Below are positions 22,880-38,160 of a DNA stretch of 64,000 nucleotides, in pieces (within the stretch, counting starts at the first letter, position 1; each line of letters opens with the position of its first letter). Source of the stretch: Lonicera japonica (Eukaryota > Streptophyta > Magnoliopsida > Dipsacales > Caprifoliaceae). The notes below the pieces were generated by a model, which saw only the letters and a list, made by a program, of their open reading frames with translations, did no database searches and was not told where the DNA came from. The position numbers and the translations under genes are program-made. The stretch covers positions 28,074,969-28,138,968 of the forward strand of contig CM038468.1 in NCBI GenBank assembly GCA_021464415.1, in the 5' to 3' direction.

Positions 22880-25340
22880 TATATAGTTTAGTCAGTGGTG
22901 GTGAAAGCTAAAGAAGGATATAATGGTGGACACTGGAGGGAGAGAGTGAAGGTGTGTGGAAGGAGAGTGGACTACGGGTGTTTAGGGTTTCGGTCAGGAT
23001 AGAGATTGGGGTACCCCAAACCCTCCCCAAATTATTCGGTTTCGGCCCGATTAGGGGGGGTCCTAGGTCAACCCACATTGTATCGCTTAATGCATTTTTT
23101 ATACTTTTTCGGTGCAGCTAGATTTCATTAAATTGATAAGCTAAATATCTACTTTTATACTACTTTTTTGACATTTGCAGTACAAATGGCCTAAGATATG
23201 AATATATAGCTAATAACAAAAAATACAAAATATATACATGCACATCGTATAGGCTATTTATTTGTTAGTCTCCAATTCTCTAACTATCACACACTTCTAT
23301 CTATATTAATTAATGAACCTGCCCATTTAATTTAAGAAATGATTATATAATAAGAGCAATTAAATGATTAAATGACACGATTTCTTTTCAAATTTTGACT
23401 ATAATAAGAGCAATTAAATGATTCTATAATATCTTTTTTTTGTCTATCAGCATTTTATTTTAGCAGTGCCAAATGCACAACGAGAAAATTAACCCTTAAA
23501 ATCCCAACATTGCTTGCCCAATATCTTTCTTCTCTCTTTTTTTTAAGCTATTTTTCCCGCCTGACCAAAAAAATAAAAAATAAAAACTAATTTTCCCAGC
23601 ACATGTTACATTTAGTTAAAAGAAAAGTAAAAAAATTGAAGCCTATATACTTTAGAAAGATAGGAGAACGGGAGAAATTTATTAAAAAATATTACAACAG
23701 GTTTTTGTAAACAAATTAACATTGGAAAAGTTAAAATATAAAATACAACCAATAGTGTAAACTAGCAGAATATATGCAACTAGGATATATATATATATAA
23801 ATACAACCTATATCTATATTTAATTTGGATTAACACATCCGATATACTATTAACTAATCAACAGGAAGCTAAATCAGTCCTCTTAACAAATCCTTCCCCT
23901 TCCACTATTAGCTAAATAGTGTGGGTTTCTCCGGATGGTGAAAAAGTCTAGATTTAAGTCTCACCGGCTATAAATATATATATGTTGGAGGCCACTATTA
24001 ATCATGATTAGTGGAAGGTTTGTAGTATATTTAATTTTATTTTGCCGTCAATTTTCATTGTATTGTACGAGTGCTTAAGCATTAATGAACCACCATTATC
24101 AAAGTGAAAGTTGCTTATCTTAAATTAAACTATGCACGGTGGAGGAAATTACTAATTATATTGTTGATCTCTAATCAACCAGCAATAATCAACAGTGCAA
24201 ATTCAACACATACAACAATAAATCTCAACCAAGAACAGATTTACAAAGCAGTGGCAAAACAGATTCAGAATAGCAGCAGAAATAATAATAGTACTAACAA
24301 ATTCAGCACTAATAATAACAGATTTTCTCAGTTATATAAAACAGATTCAATCGCAGTACTATTAATAAATCAATAGCAGATTTCTAATCAAACAACACAT
24401 ATAAAACAGCCAGCAAATACTCAGATAATAAGTCCTGTGTTAATCGATTTGTACACAGCAATGTATAGAACAACAATAATAAAGAATTGCAGTAATATTT
24501 CGGCTCAAGAAAATACAATGTAGACCTTGAGTATTAAACAATAAAAATGAACCAAAAAGGATTAAGAATAGTACCCGAAATAATGAAGGAAATAAATCTG
24601 CAAATAGGCTCACTGAACCGAGTATAATGCCACTAAGAACGCAGTACAGAGCAGGAAATCGTAGCGCACAGCAGGAAGAAAAACACCACAGATACAGTAC
24701 AAATACTACCGCGTACGCACAGCAATGCAAAATCGAGTCTCACCGATCCAAACACGACACAACAACTCCGAAAATAAAGGCAACCGACTATAGAGCAAGA
24801 TCGAAAACTCTCAGCAAATATCCGTGTACACAGCCACAGCCGAGATTCACACAGCAGAGCAGAAGAAAAAATATACACAAAAATATTTTCTATCTTAAGT
24901 TCCGAAAACCCCCAAATTTCGAATTAATCACAACAAGGATCTAACTATAGAATCGAATCACTGTTTCAAGACAAGAGATCAATATGCATTCACTCTAATC
25001 TCTAGATTAATACAAGAAAGGCTAAGGAGAACTTTTGTTCTTCAAATTTCTAAAGAGAGAAAGAGAAACAGGGGAGAGAAGAGAAAAACAAGGGCTCGGG
25101 TGGTGTGTTGCGTGTGTGGCTGCGGCTGCGTCTTCTCTAGGGCAACGAGGAGGAAAATGATGTATGTATATGAGAGCAACCAAGGGCTAAGATCTAGGAA
25201 CCCGGTGGCTGGGTGATGGGCTAGCGTGGAGATGGAGGAGGTGAGAGAGAGAGGTCGATGGTGGCTGGGGAATGGGGGCAGCGTGGAGATGGAGGGGTGA
25301 GAATGAGAAAAATTAATTAGGTCTAGAACATGAGGATTTT
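22880..25340. other. Interior of CACTA 2 without recognised gene
   Basis: The first part (22900-23080) is GC-richer and contains 'tttagggtttcgg'. 24100-24950 and 24950-25300 contain open frames on both strands that mirror one another and show no motif. 25050-25300 is purine-rich (gagagaag, ggagatggagg) and could be untranslated leader of the element gene or captured host sequence; I cannot decide. Confidence 0.45.
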
Positions 25341-25344
25341 ATAC

Positions 25345-25695
25345 CATAAACTTAGGCGACATATATATTTATGTGTGTCTCCTAAGATTATTTCTTAGGC
25401 GACATATGTAATTACCCATGTCGTCTAAGCAAAAAAATTTTGCCTCTTTTTTTTTCGTGAAAAATTCGAAATTTTTTTTAACTCTTAAGAGACATACAGG
25501 AATATCTATGTCGCCTAAGTTGATTTTTTTTGACTCCTTTTTTTGGTGGAAAATTCAAATAGTAAATATTTTTGCCTCTTTTTTTCGCGAAAAATTCATT
25601 TTTTTTTTAAATCTTAGGCGACATACTAATTTATATATGTCGCTTAAGAGTATACTTCGGAGACATACATATATCAATATGTCGCCTAAGAATTT
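25345..25695. repeat. Inner array of CACTA 2 motifs
   Basis: About ten copies of the same 12-base motif in alternating orientation lie 1.35 kb inside the right-end array. Spacers contain repeated TTTTTTTCG(T/C)GAAAAATTC text. An internal array is unusual for a single element and may mark an older, shorter right end or a nested relative. Confidence 0.85.
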
Positions 25696-25914
25696 TCAGT
25701 TTTTAAAATTAATTGTATTTTTTATTTATTTTATTTATATAAAAGAATTAACTATTTTACAATCATCATTTCACTTAATTAATAACGTTTGTAACAATTA
25801 ATTCACTTAATTAATAACGTTTACAACCTGAGCCTGTACTTAATTAACCGAGATGTAATGCCGACGATTATCAGTGACATAGTTACTTCTATTTTATTTG
25901 GGAAGAGGCCCAAT

Positions 25915-26240
25915 GAGGTTCTGAGATCTTCAATTCTGTACAACCGATGTTTATAAATAATTTATATTATGAAGGTTTTAGTGTTGATTTGGAAGATTTT
26001 TTTAGTGTTGGAACTCCAAGAGAATATTCAGATGAGTATTATGAGGAGCTGTCAGGCTCATGGGCTAGACATGTACCAAGAGATGGTCCACTCAATTAGT
26101 AGTAGAGAAGTGATGGTACGTTCATCTAGAGAAGTGATGGTCCACTCAATTAGTAGTAGAGAAGTGATGGTACGTTCATCTAGAGAAGTGATGGCCCACT
26201 TAATTAATAAAGTTTACAACAATAGTAAAACCGATTGATT
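25915..26240 (+). pseudogene. Protein-like fragment with 54 bp direct repeats
   Basis: One frame reads EIFNSVQPMFINNLYYEGFS, VDLEDFFSVGTPREYSDEYY, EELSGSWARHVPRDGPLN and then TAG near 26100. Its composition (acidic and aromatic) looks like real coding sequence. The end of that frame is then repeated as DNA: a unit of about 54 bp (gtgatggtccactcaat..., gtgatggtacgttcatc...) occurs twice plus a partial copy at 26086-26205. I do not recognise the family. It may be the remains of an element-encoded protein. Confidence 0.4.
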
Positions 26241-27065
26241 GAATTACAAATAATAACAGTACAACATCAATTGTAGTCATCATCATCACTCTAATCTTAA
26301 TCCAGATCCTGATCCTCATCATCATCCTCAGTTAAATCAACTAAATTTTAATTAGTTATTAAATTTTAAGCACACTATCTAGCCTAGTCTAAAGAGTTTT
26401 GAACAACCCAAAGATAAGTTCAATTTGTATGCTAGGAAAACTAAAATGTACCGAATTGGACAACCTTGTTTAACAAATGCCTTGTTTTTAATCTTTTAAT
26501 AACACTTTAAATCATATTTTGATCTTATCAAAGTTTAGATTTAACAAATTAAACTCAAGCCCGTCTTGATTAGTAAATTTTAATTATATAAATTTTATTA
26601 AAATCCGAATTCTTATTATGTGTATAAAAGATATCCAATGCTATACAACTAAAGTACACCATAGCATATATATTGTAACCATTAAATTATTATACTTTTG
26701 ATTTTTTTTTATCAAACTTGATATTTAATGATATAGATTAATAGGTTTCAAATATGTTAAAATTTGAATTTTGAATTTAAATTTATGATATTCTAAGATT
26801 TAATTAAAACGTTGATGAGAGAGTAAAAATGTGTAGTACGTGAACGGAGAAAGTTAGTGTGTATATTTCGTGTGTGAGTGAATCTTTTGATGATTTGATA
26901 TCTTGATGTGAGTATAAGTTTGATCCAATGGCTCACAAACATTAATACTACAAATAATCATTTTTAACCTTTTCGAATAGTTTACTTATCTATATTATAA
27001 AACACTATTTTTGACCGAAAATAAATAAGTTCTGTTTGATAGATTGACATTTGTTTGTGTGCTTA

Positions 27066-27592
27066 CTTAGGCGACATATAAACTCCGTATATCTCCTAAG
27101 TAATTTTCTTAAGAGACATATTATATGCATGTCTCCTAAGATAAGTACTTAGGCGACATATATATTCTGTATGTCTCCTAAGAGAGTAACTTGGGAGACA
27201 TATATTTAGTGTGTCGCCTAAGTACACTACTTAGGCGACACACTAAATGTATGTCTCCTAAGTGACTATCTTAGGAGACATACGGAGTATGTATGTCGCC
27301 TGAGTAAGAACTTAGGCGACACACTAAATGTATGTCTCCTAAGTTACTCTCTTAGGAGACAAACAGAGTATGTATGTCTCCTAAGTAAGTACTTAGGCGA
27401 CACATCGAATGTATGTCTCCCAAGTTACTCTCTTAGGAGACATACGGAGTATATATGTCGCCTAAGGAAGTACTTAAGCGACACATTAAATGTATGTCTC
27501 CTAAGTTACTCTCTTAGGAGACATACTAAATGTATGTCTCCTAAGATGTGGTTTAGGAGACATACTCAATAGAGTATGTCGCCTAAGACCCT
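27066..27592. repeat. Right subterminal array of CACTA 2
   Basis: About 26 copies of CTTAGG(A/C)GACA(T/C)A alternate with the reverse complement. From 27190 to 27540 they form a higher-order tandem unit of about 80 bp containing four motifs with the spacers 'cactaaatgt', 'ttactct', 'cggagtatgt' and 'agtaagta'. The terminal 12 bases TCTGGTGTAGTG follow directly. Confidence 0.93.
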
Positions 27593-27750
27593 ATCTGGTG
27601 TAGTGGTTATTATAAAACAAGAAGAGCAACTAATGGTTATGTTTTTCAGTTTGTACTTAATTTATTTAGAAAAATCAGTAATAGCTCCAATAGTATATGA
27701 AATTGTAACTTTTACTATACTATGTAATTTAACCATTTGATTAAACATTA

Positions 27751-28309
27751 GGGTAAATAGCTCAAATGATCACTAAATTTTCGATCTAATACCATTTTGG
27801 TGATTAAACTTTAAAACAAACCAATTTAATTGGCTATCAAACTTTGGAGTGAGTACCACTTTAGTCATTTCTTCCAATTTCACTGTTAAATTGAATGGAA
27901 TGAAATCATGTGCAAGGCACATGACTTTATTTAAGCGTATTTTAATTATTTTGATAATAAAATAGCCCAAGTTGCTGTACTTGTTGAAATTTGAAAATAT
28001 TCTTATATTTTATATACTATGTGTTTTTTGTTTTGGTGAGAATTATTGGAGGTAAAGGTTGTTTTGTTACAATACGACCAAAATGATCTTACACGAAATC
28101 ATGTAAAACGTAAATGTATGAAATTTAATAGTCAAATTGGACGGAATAGTCAAAATAATACTTACTCCAAAGTTAGATGACCAAATAATTAGACGGAATG
28201 GTCAAAGTGATACTCACTCTAAAATTAGATGACCAAAGTTGTTCATTTTAAAATTAATGTCATGATCAAAGTAATACTTTATCGAAAGTTCTATTTGAAC
28301 TGTTTACTC
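27751..28309. mobile_element. Mutator-like MITE, 559 bp, with 9 bp target duplication
   Basis: Imperfect inverted ends GGGTAAATAGCTCAAATGATC (left) and GAGTAAACAGTTCAAATAGAAC (right, reverse strand) are flanked by the perfect 9 bp duplication TAAACATTA (27742-27750, 28310-28318). A 9 bp duplication is characteristic of Mutator-like elements. Inside, related stretches about 'gaccaaa(g/t)tgatactcactc' are repeated. No coding capacity. Confidence 0.85.
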
Positions 28310-28318
28310 TAAACATTA

Positions 28319-29550
28319 TTACATCACATCAAAATATAAACATCGGATTTTCAAAAATATTTGAGAGACAATTAAATATCCCTATCATTGTATTCTTTCG
28401 CATCACTGGATATAATTAAATAAGGTGAAATTAGGTTATTTGTGCCTTTCATTGCATTATTTATATGACTTTATTTTAAATATTCTGGATTCTCTTAAAT
28501 CTTAATCATTTACTTAAATCACGTGTTGCATGATATAACCTAAGCTTTCAATAAATATATATATATATATATATATATAGATATTCAGGATTGGCTATGA
28601 CAGAGGCGGATTCACATTGAAGGCAAGATGGGGATTTGCTCATTTTAATTTTTAAAAAATATATATTTTTACTAATAGTACTTTTGGGAAAAAATAATTT
28701 AATATATAATCATATAAAAATTTGCCCGCTTTGCTGCTGTCTTTTCTTGCTAAAGCTGAATTATTATTATTGATTTAGTAGAAGGGCATTAGTGTCATTT
28801 AAATTTTTTCATAAGAGAAAAAGGGGAACACATGACGTATTTTAGAAAAAGTTAAAAATAGGCTCTTAATTTAAAAAAATAAATAAAATAGAATTCCCTA
28901 GTTTTTTATTAAAAATATTCTCAACAAAACCCTTGGAACAAAATCAATATACCAACAAAGCCGGCTGGATTGGTAGACAAGCAATTGGTGTACTTGGTCT
29001 ATAAGGGGCCTATTTAACAAATACACTTTGGGCCCCTAAAATTTTCGGGACCTTCGTCTAATAGTATATATATAAAATGGGAGGACTGAGAAGATTTTTT
29101 TGTTAAGATGCCACGAGTGTTGCATTTACTCCCTCTCTTTCTTTTTTCTTTTTTGTGTGCATTTACTCCCAATTTAATTAGAACCCAAATCCATTTCTCT
29201 CACATATATGTTAATCTATTTTCAATGCAATCCGCAATCCGATTTATGTTTTAAAAAAAATTGTGAACTCAATGAAAAAAGAGATGATAAGAGTTTTTCT
29301 TCTGCACCTTAAAATATGCAGGAAACAAGTTGACGTGTATTTTTAACTTTGTAATTAATCATTTTATTTTAAAATGCCCACGCATCACGTGGGGTTACAA
29401 ACTAATAATAAAAGAATAATAGACCCATTTTAATTTATTATACACTATTGTGCGCTAACACCTCAAACAAATCAGATAAATTTATCATGTATTTTTTAAC
29501 ACTATTTAATTAATCAATCATACACTTGAGGAAGGTAAAGCTTGTGCTTT
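28319..29550. other. Intergenic upstream of the OPR-like locus
   Basis: AT-rich with an (AT)n run at 28555-28579. A stretch near 28840-28930 resembles 3575-3660 of the left duplicated segment ('aaaaatag(g/t)ctcttaatttaaaaaa'). 29365-29405 contains 'aatgcccacgcatcacgtggggtt', a type of text often found at the ends of plant mobile elements. No gene. Confidence 0.45.
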
Positions 29551-29555
29551 TGGTG

Positions 29556-29564
29556 TATAAATAG
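29556..29564 (+). promoter_or_regulatory. TATA box of the OPR-like pseudogene
   Basis: TATAAATAG lies 73 bases upstream of the start codon at 29629, the expected place for a plant core promoter with a leader of about 40 bases. The presence of a good TATA box suggests that the locus decayed recently or is still transcribed. Confidence 0.6.
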
Positions 29565-29693
29565 GCGTTGGCCTTTCAATATTTTTGAAGAAACAGGAAG
29601 TGAGCAATTAAATATAGAGTGAAAAGAAATGGAAGCAAACAACATTCCACTACTATCCCCATACAAAATGGGAAGATTCAACCTCTCTCACAG

Positions 29694-31389
<1,696 letters not shown>

Positions 31390-31580
31390 TGAGGTGGTCT
31401 TGTCATTTCTGAATCAGCTGCAGTATGCGACATCTCGCTAGGGTAATTTGATTAATTTGATATGGATATCATATGCACAATTTTCTTATACATTAATTTC
31501 CACGTAAATTAAAGCTCATCGTTGTGAATGCTTTAACGAGGTCCTAATTATATATAAGGTACGTTTTGTATTTGGATTGA

Positions 31581-31772
<192 letters not shown>

Positions 31773-32900
31773 TAAAAATTTTCTTAAAAGCATAATGTCT
31801 TACTTTTTATTTTTTTAATGCCATGTCTAATTTATTCCTTATGTCTCAAATTATATATGGGTCAAATAATTTTATTTTTTTCTGGAATATTTTTTACACC
31901 AAATCTTCTGATACAGAACAAGTTTTCAGGGTCTTTTGTACAAGGTCCTTGAATACAAATAATTAAAAAATGCAATACACTCACATAGCGTTTAAAGGAT
32001 GCGCATAGTCCTAGCCTGAGACAGATACTTCCTCAAAATTTCTCTACGTTACTGTCTTACAATAACAATGTTCAATTAGGAATTATACTATTCTCAGTAT
32101 TTGGGAATTACACTCACAATATCTTTTTGAATTACACTACTAGTACTTCAAAATTACATTAAGAATATTTATAAATTACACTAATAATATGTTGGTGCAG
32201 AGACCGTAAGCTTTAAAAAAGGGACCTAACGTTATGAAAAGGTTCTAAAGTTAGGAACCTAACTTCTTCTTTTTTTCTAATATTTTATAGTTGACAACGT
32301 ATGGATAACATAATTTTATTTTTATTTTTTAAAAATTTGGTGAAAGACAAATGTAACTCTTAATTAGGGACAGTGAAATTGAAGTATTTAGCGTAAATAG
32401 GTTAATTAAATAAAGTTGGTATGAAACTAACCCATCTCGTCATTTCATCAAGATTCCCATCTCCCCTCCCAGGCATTAATGTTGCAGTGGAAAGAAAAAA
32501 AAATGACGAAAATGAATTGAAGTAAATAATTTTCCAGACAGAAAGACTTTAGCCATTTAATAGGGCACTAATTATATAACCATACAAATGAGGGTCCGAT
32601 CCCTAAGTTCAAACATTTTGTAAATGTGGCCCGTCAACTTCTGTTTTTTAAAAGATGCAGCTCTAATTGTTATTATATTTTTTGGTATCACTATTCTCTC
32701 TCGGCACACATGAAAATTAGTATATGTGTGGAGAGATACTAGTATCTATGCTGGAGACATTAGTATTTACCACATTCTATCCAGCTAAATACTCGCTAGA
32801 GACGGATACCAAAAATAAGGATTTCCAGAGAACATTCTTAAAAGAAAAAATTGACATGGACCCTGCGGATCGTAAACACCCCTTATATAACTTGGGTTTT

Positions 32901-33097
32901 GGTTATGATTCTAACAAGTTAACTGCTATATGAATATAAATTAATTGTTGTAACTAATATATACATATACAGAGCCTCGAGATTGGAATACATTATCCTT
33001 GGTTATGATTCTAACAAGTTAACTGCTATATGAATATAAATTAATTGTTGTAACTAATATATATATACAGAGCCTCGAGATTGGAATACAATATCCT
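32901..33097 (+). repeat. 100 bp tandem duplication across the exon 4 splice acceptor
   Basis: Unit 32901-33000 is repeated at 33001-33097 with a 2-3 base length difference in the TATA run and one substitution. Each unit contains the acceptor ATACAG and the first codons of exon 4 (EPRDWNT). The second acceptor (33069-33070) connects to the rest of the exon; the first would give a short dead-end extension. Confidence 0.92.
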
Positions 33098-33196
33098 GTA
33101 AATACAAGAGAGCTCCTGCTCCCCAGCTTACAGTAGATGAAATCAATTCCATTATCAACGATTTTAAGGTTGCTGCGCGTAATGCCATTGAAGCTG

Positions 33197-34930
<1,734 letters not shown>

Positions 34931-34933
34931 TAA

Positions 34934-35820
34934 GTATGCATAATTAATTGTATACAAGTGAGTCATCTCCATGCTTTGTGAGCAATTTGGGATTGAATAA
35001 TAAAATGGAGGTGGGGTGTAAGTTTAAGTGATGTTATGGATGTGTTAAATAAAGTTTGTACAATGTTATCATATGTAATGCATTGTGTGAGGTGTGGATT
35101 GCATGTGTGCATTTTGCTGAATGGGAATAATATAATTAAGAATTTTAATGCTCTTACTTTGTGCATGTATTTAATTAATGGAAATCTTAATTTTAATGCT
35201 CTTAATTTGTGCATCTATTTAATTAATGGAAATTGGCTATGCGTGTGCTGCTATGGAGGAAAGACATTAAATATACAATTTTTTGTGCACACGTGATGAG
35301 CTTGCGATTCAGTCATATACAAATTAAATAGAAAATGTTTAAAGAATAGTATGTGATATGGTGGTCAAGAGCCCAAATACCCTCACTAACAGCGAGGTTT
35401 TGACTTCAATTTCCAATTTTAAAGTGCTGAATCATTACTCTAGAGGTTAGTCGAAGAAAATATGCACCAATCAGTTACAAATTCTATGGTTTAGAATTTG
35501 ATAGGTATTTTATGTCGAATGAGTTCACCTAGCCAAAGACATAATAGTTTCCGCCAAAATCTAAGCCATCCAATTTTAAACTAGTGTTAAAAATCTATAA
35601 CTCTAGGGAGCCGGATCCTTGTTGCTTGAATTATAGTTAGGAAGATCTAGGTATAATTCTTTGAAGACATCTTTGAATTGAAGGAGGCTTTTTTCTCCCT
35701 GTATGATCATGCATGCATGCTATCGACCATAGCTAGTAACTTACATCATCTACCAATGGTCCCTCTAATGACTACACTTTAGCTTGAACAGGCACTCGGA
35801 TAAACTTTACAAGAGCATGA
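34934..35820. other. Downstream flank of the OPR-like locus
   Basis: This contains its likely 3' untranslated part (AATAAA-like text at 34996-35003). A 45 bp near-repeat at 35140-35230 (ttaattaatggaaat, tttaatgctctta) follows. No other gene is seen. Confidence 0.5.
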
Positions 35821-37330
35821 TGTTAGATTAATTTTATATTAATCTTAATTGGGACCACACATGTAAATTATTAATTTGTGTTGATGGGGTTAAATACTAA
35901 TTTTACCATTGGCCTACAAAGATAATTCAACATTTTTACCTTCGGTAAAATCTCATTTTACCCTGGTAAAATCTCATTTTTACCTCCACACCTACCACAC
36001 CTACCACATCTCATCTACCTCACCTACCTCCACAAAAAAATTACTTTTTTGCCCTTCATTTTTACCAAATTTACCTTTTTGCCATTCTCCATTACCTATA
36101 AATACTTCCCACAATTCATTCATTCAACACATAACAAAAACACATCCTTCTTCTCATCCAACACCATTCTTCTCATCCAAGATCCATCCATCTCATCCAA
36201 GAGATATAAAGCCATTAGCAATATAAATACAAGTTAAATTGAGAAGAAATAGAAGGGTCTTATACTATCTCTTTTCATACCCCCAAAAAATAGAAGGGTC
36301 GTATACTCTCTCTTTTCATACTCGAAAAAATACCAACAACACTTATATACTCTCTCTCCTACACATTTTATTATTTATTATGTTGAAATATTTGTAATCC
36401 TAATTCTATATTTATAAATAGAATTAAGGAAATTATAGAAAGAGAAGTTGGTAGCTTGTATTATCATCTAAATTGACCGCCTTTGAGCTAATACAAAGCA
36501 AACACACACAAAAGGAGGACGTACTACCGGAATAGCATATGCGCTACCGGAGGAACCTACCTTAAAAAAAATGTCATGTGTTCATCATTGCGCCGCATTT
36601 ATTTTTTATTCACCGATATTCGCTTATTGATTGGTTAATTATCTATTTCTAGATTTTGACACCGTCAGTTGGCGCCATCTGTGGGAACGATAAGCTCTCT
36701 AAAGCTCTCGTTCTTTAGAAATTACAAGTGAATTTTCGGTGAAAAACTCAGAATCCCGCGGGCCTACGTAGCTCAATATTCTCGGGGGCATAACTTCCTG
36801 CTCATAACTCCAAATTATGCGATTCTGGAGTCCATTTTGGAGAAAATTTCAAGAGCTACAACTTTTAAGTTCAAGCTTTTTTTCAAATTCGTCCATCTCG
36901 GTGTTCAAAACTTCGATACAAATTTTCTGGAACGAAAAAGGCTAAAATCCCGCGGGCTATGGTTACTCAATATTATGAGGCGCATAACTTTGTGCTCAAA
37001 ACTCCAAATCATGCGATTATGGAGTTCATTTTGAATAAAATTTCAAGAGCTACAACTTTCCAGTTCAATCTGTTTTCAAATTTGTCCATCTCGGGGTCCA
37101 AAACGGGGATACAAAGTTGCTGCAACAAAAAATGCAAAAATCTTGCAAGCCTACGCTAGCTCAATATTTACGGGCGCATAATCATTCAAAAATTCTGTTA
37201 CCAATGGGAAAAAACCCAAAAGAAGAGATAAGTTATTTTTTAATAACTCATATATGATTTTTCTCTTTATTTTAATATATTTAATGTTGTATCATTTTCT
37301 TACGATCAATAATATTTATTGTAGGTAAAA
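35821..37330 (+). mobile_element. Probable Ty3/gypsy LTR and leader (fragment)
   Basis: A likely LTR begins TGTTAGATTAATTTTATATT at 35821 and ends GACACCGTCA at 36667. It is followed by TTGGCGCCATCTGTGGGAAC (36669-36688), the leader start typical of plant gypsy elements of the Tat/Retand type. 36360-36440 may be the LTR promoter (TTTATAAATAG at 36410-36420). The leader then carries the tandem repeat at 36757-37165. No gag or pol follows and no second LTR is in the window, so boundaries are approximate. Confidence 0.6.
36757..37165 (+). repeat. Tandem repeat of about 190 bp in the gypsy leader
   Basis: Two full copies (about 36757-36950 and 36951-37140) and a partial third share 'CGCGGGC', 'CTCAATATT', 'GCATAACTT', 'TGCTCA(T/A)AACTCCAAAT', 'ATGCGATT', 'GGAGT(C/T)CATTTTG', 'AAATTTCAAGAGCTACAACTTT' and 'CCATCTCGG'. 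Similar text occurs widely in plant gypsy leaders as far as I remember. The open frames over it arise from the repeat. Confidence 0.85.
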
Positions 37331-38160
37331 TTGACGAGCTTCCAAAAAATTACAATTGAATGTAATTTTCATCAAGTGCGTCTGACAAACCACAAAAAAG
37401 AAATTAAAGAAATTTTCAGCGAATATCAAACTTTCACAAAGCTGAATGTAATTTTGAAGTCTATCAGACAACCGCAGGACCACCCCCAACCCAAAGAAAC
37501 CTGGCTAAGAATGATCATCTACTGCTGCTCCACTGGTCCAGAGACCAAGATTTTGACGTTCCCTGGTAATAAATGAGAAAATTGTCATAATTTGCCTAAG
37601 TCAAAAGGGGGCATGACTCTACTCAAGACTTGGCAAAAAAGAACAAATTTTCCTTTTAAGAAACCAAGGACTTAAATGAGAAAATTGTCAAAATTTGCAT
37701 AAGTTAGAAGGGAGCAAGACTCTACTCAAAACTTAACAATTTACCTAAGTTAGAGGGAGCAAGACTCTACTCAAAACTTAAAAAATATATGGAGTTATGG
37801 TATTTTATAGTTTTTCTTTGTGTTTGGGAGTCTAGGAGAGAAAAGAAAAGAGGAGAAAGTGTCAATACGGAGGGAAGAAAAAGGGAGAGAAAGGAAAATA
37901 ATTTTCTCTCTTTTATTGGAGAGTTTAAAAAGGAAGAAAATGTTACAATCTCTCCTTGGTGTTTGTGACTTGAAAAAAAATGAGAGAAAATATCATCTTT
38001 TAAAAATTTGTTATGTTTGAAGGATAAAATTGTCAATATAGTACGTTTTCATTAAAAAAAACTCTTTTCTCTTTGATTTGGAAAGAACGATTTGGAGATA
38101 AAGTTTTAATTAAATTTCTCTCCATTTCTCTCGTATTCTCTCCGTAAAAAACTCTGATGT
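37331..38160. other. Unassigned sequence with short direct repeats
   Basis: 37331-37576 is open on the plus strand (81 codons) with no recognised motif. 37570-37780 contains three related stretches with 'atgagaaaattgtca(t/a)aatttgc', 'taagt(t/c)agaa/gggagcaagactctactcaaaactt'. 37800-38050 is purine-rich. This may be leader or LTR material of the preceding element. Confidence 0.45.

Larger units (their letters stand above)
20853..27605. mobile_element. CACTA (En/Spm) transposon 2, 6.75 kb
   Basis: Ends are CACTACTAGAAACGG (left) and TCTGGTGTAGTG (right), that is CACTACACCAGA on the other strand, with the 3 bp duplication GTT (20850-20852, 27606-27608). Both ends carry very dense subterminal repeats built from CTTAGG(A/C)GACATA and its reverse complement. 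A relic of an element-encoded accessory protein lies at 21734-22850 on the minus strand. No DDE transposase (TNP2 type) can be recognised, so the element is defective or non-autonomous. Confidence 0.92.

Noticed and set aside
24104..24944. Mirrored frames inside CACTA 2 (Asn/Ser-rich, Cys-rich)
   Set aside because: Forward and reverse frames cover the same bases and neither shows a domain; likely non-coding interior.
20875..27592. Regularly spaced short repeats that look like a CRISPR array
   Set aside because: The repeats alternate orientation, spacers are short and repeated, and they lie at the ends of a transposon with CACTA termini in a plant-type sequence.
32724..32933. 69-codon frame inside intron 3 of the OPR-like locus
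   Set aside because: It has no similarity to the family and runs into the tandem duplication; the exon chain is complete without it.
36837..37159. Plus-strand frames over the gypsy leader
   Set aside because: They repeat with the 190 bp unit and differ in frame between copies, so they are not conserved as protein.
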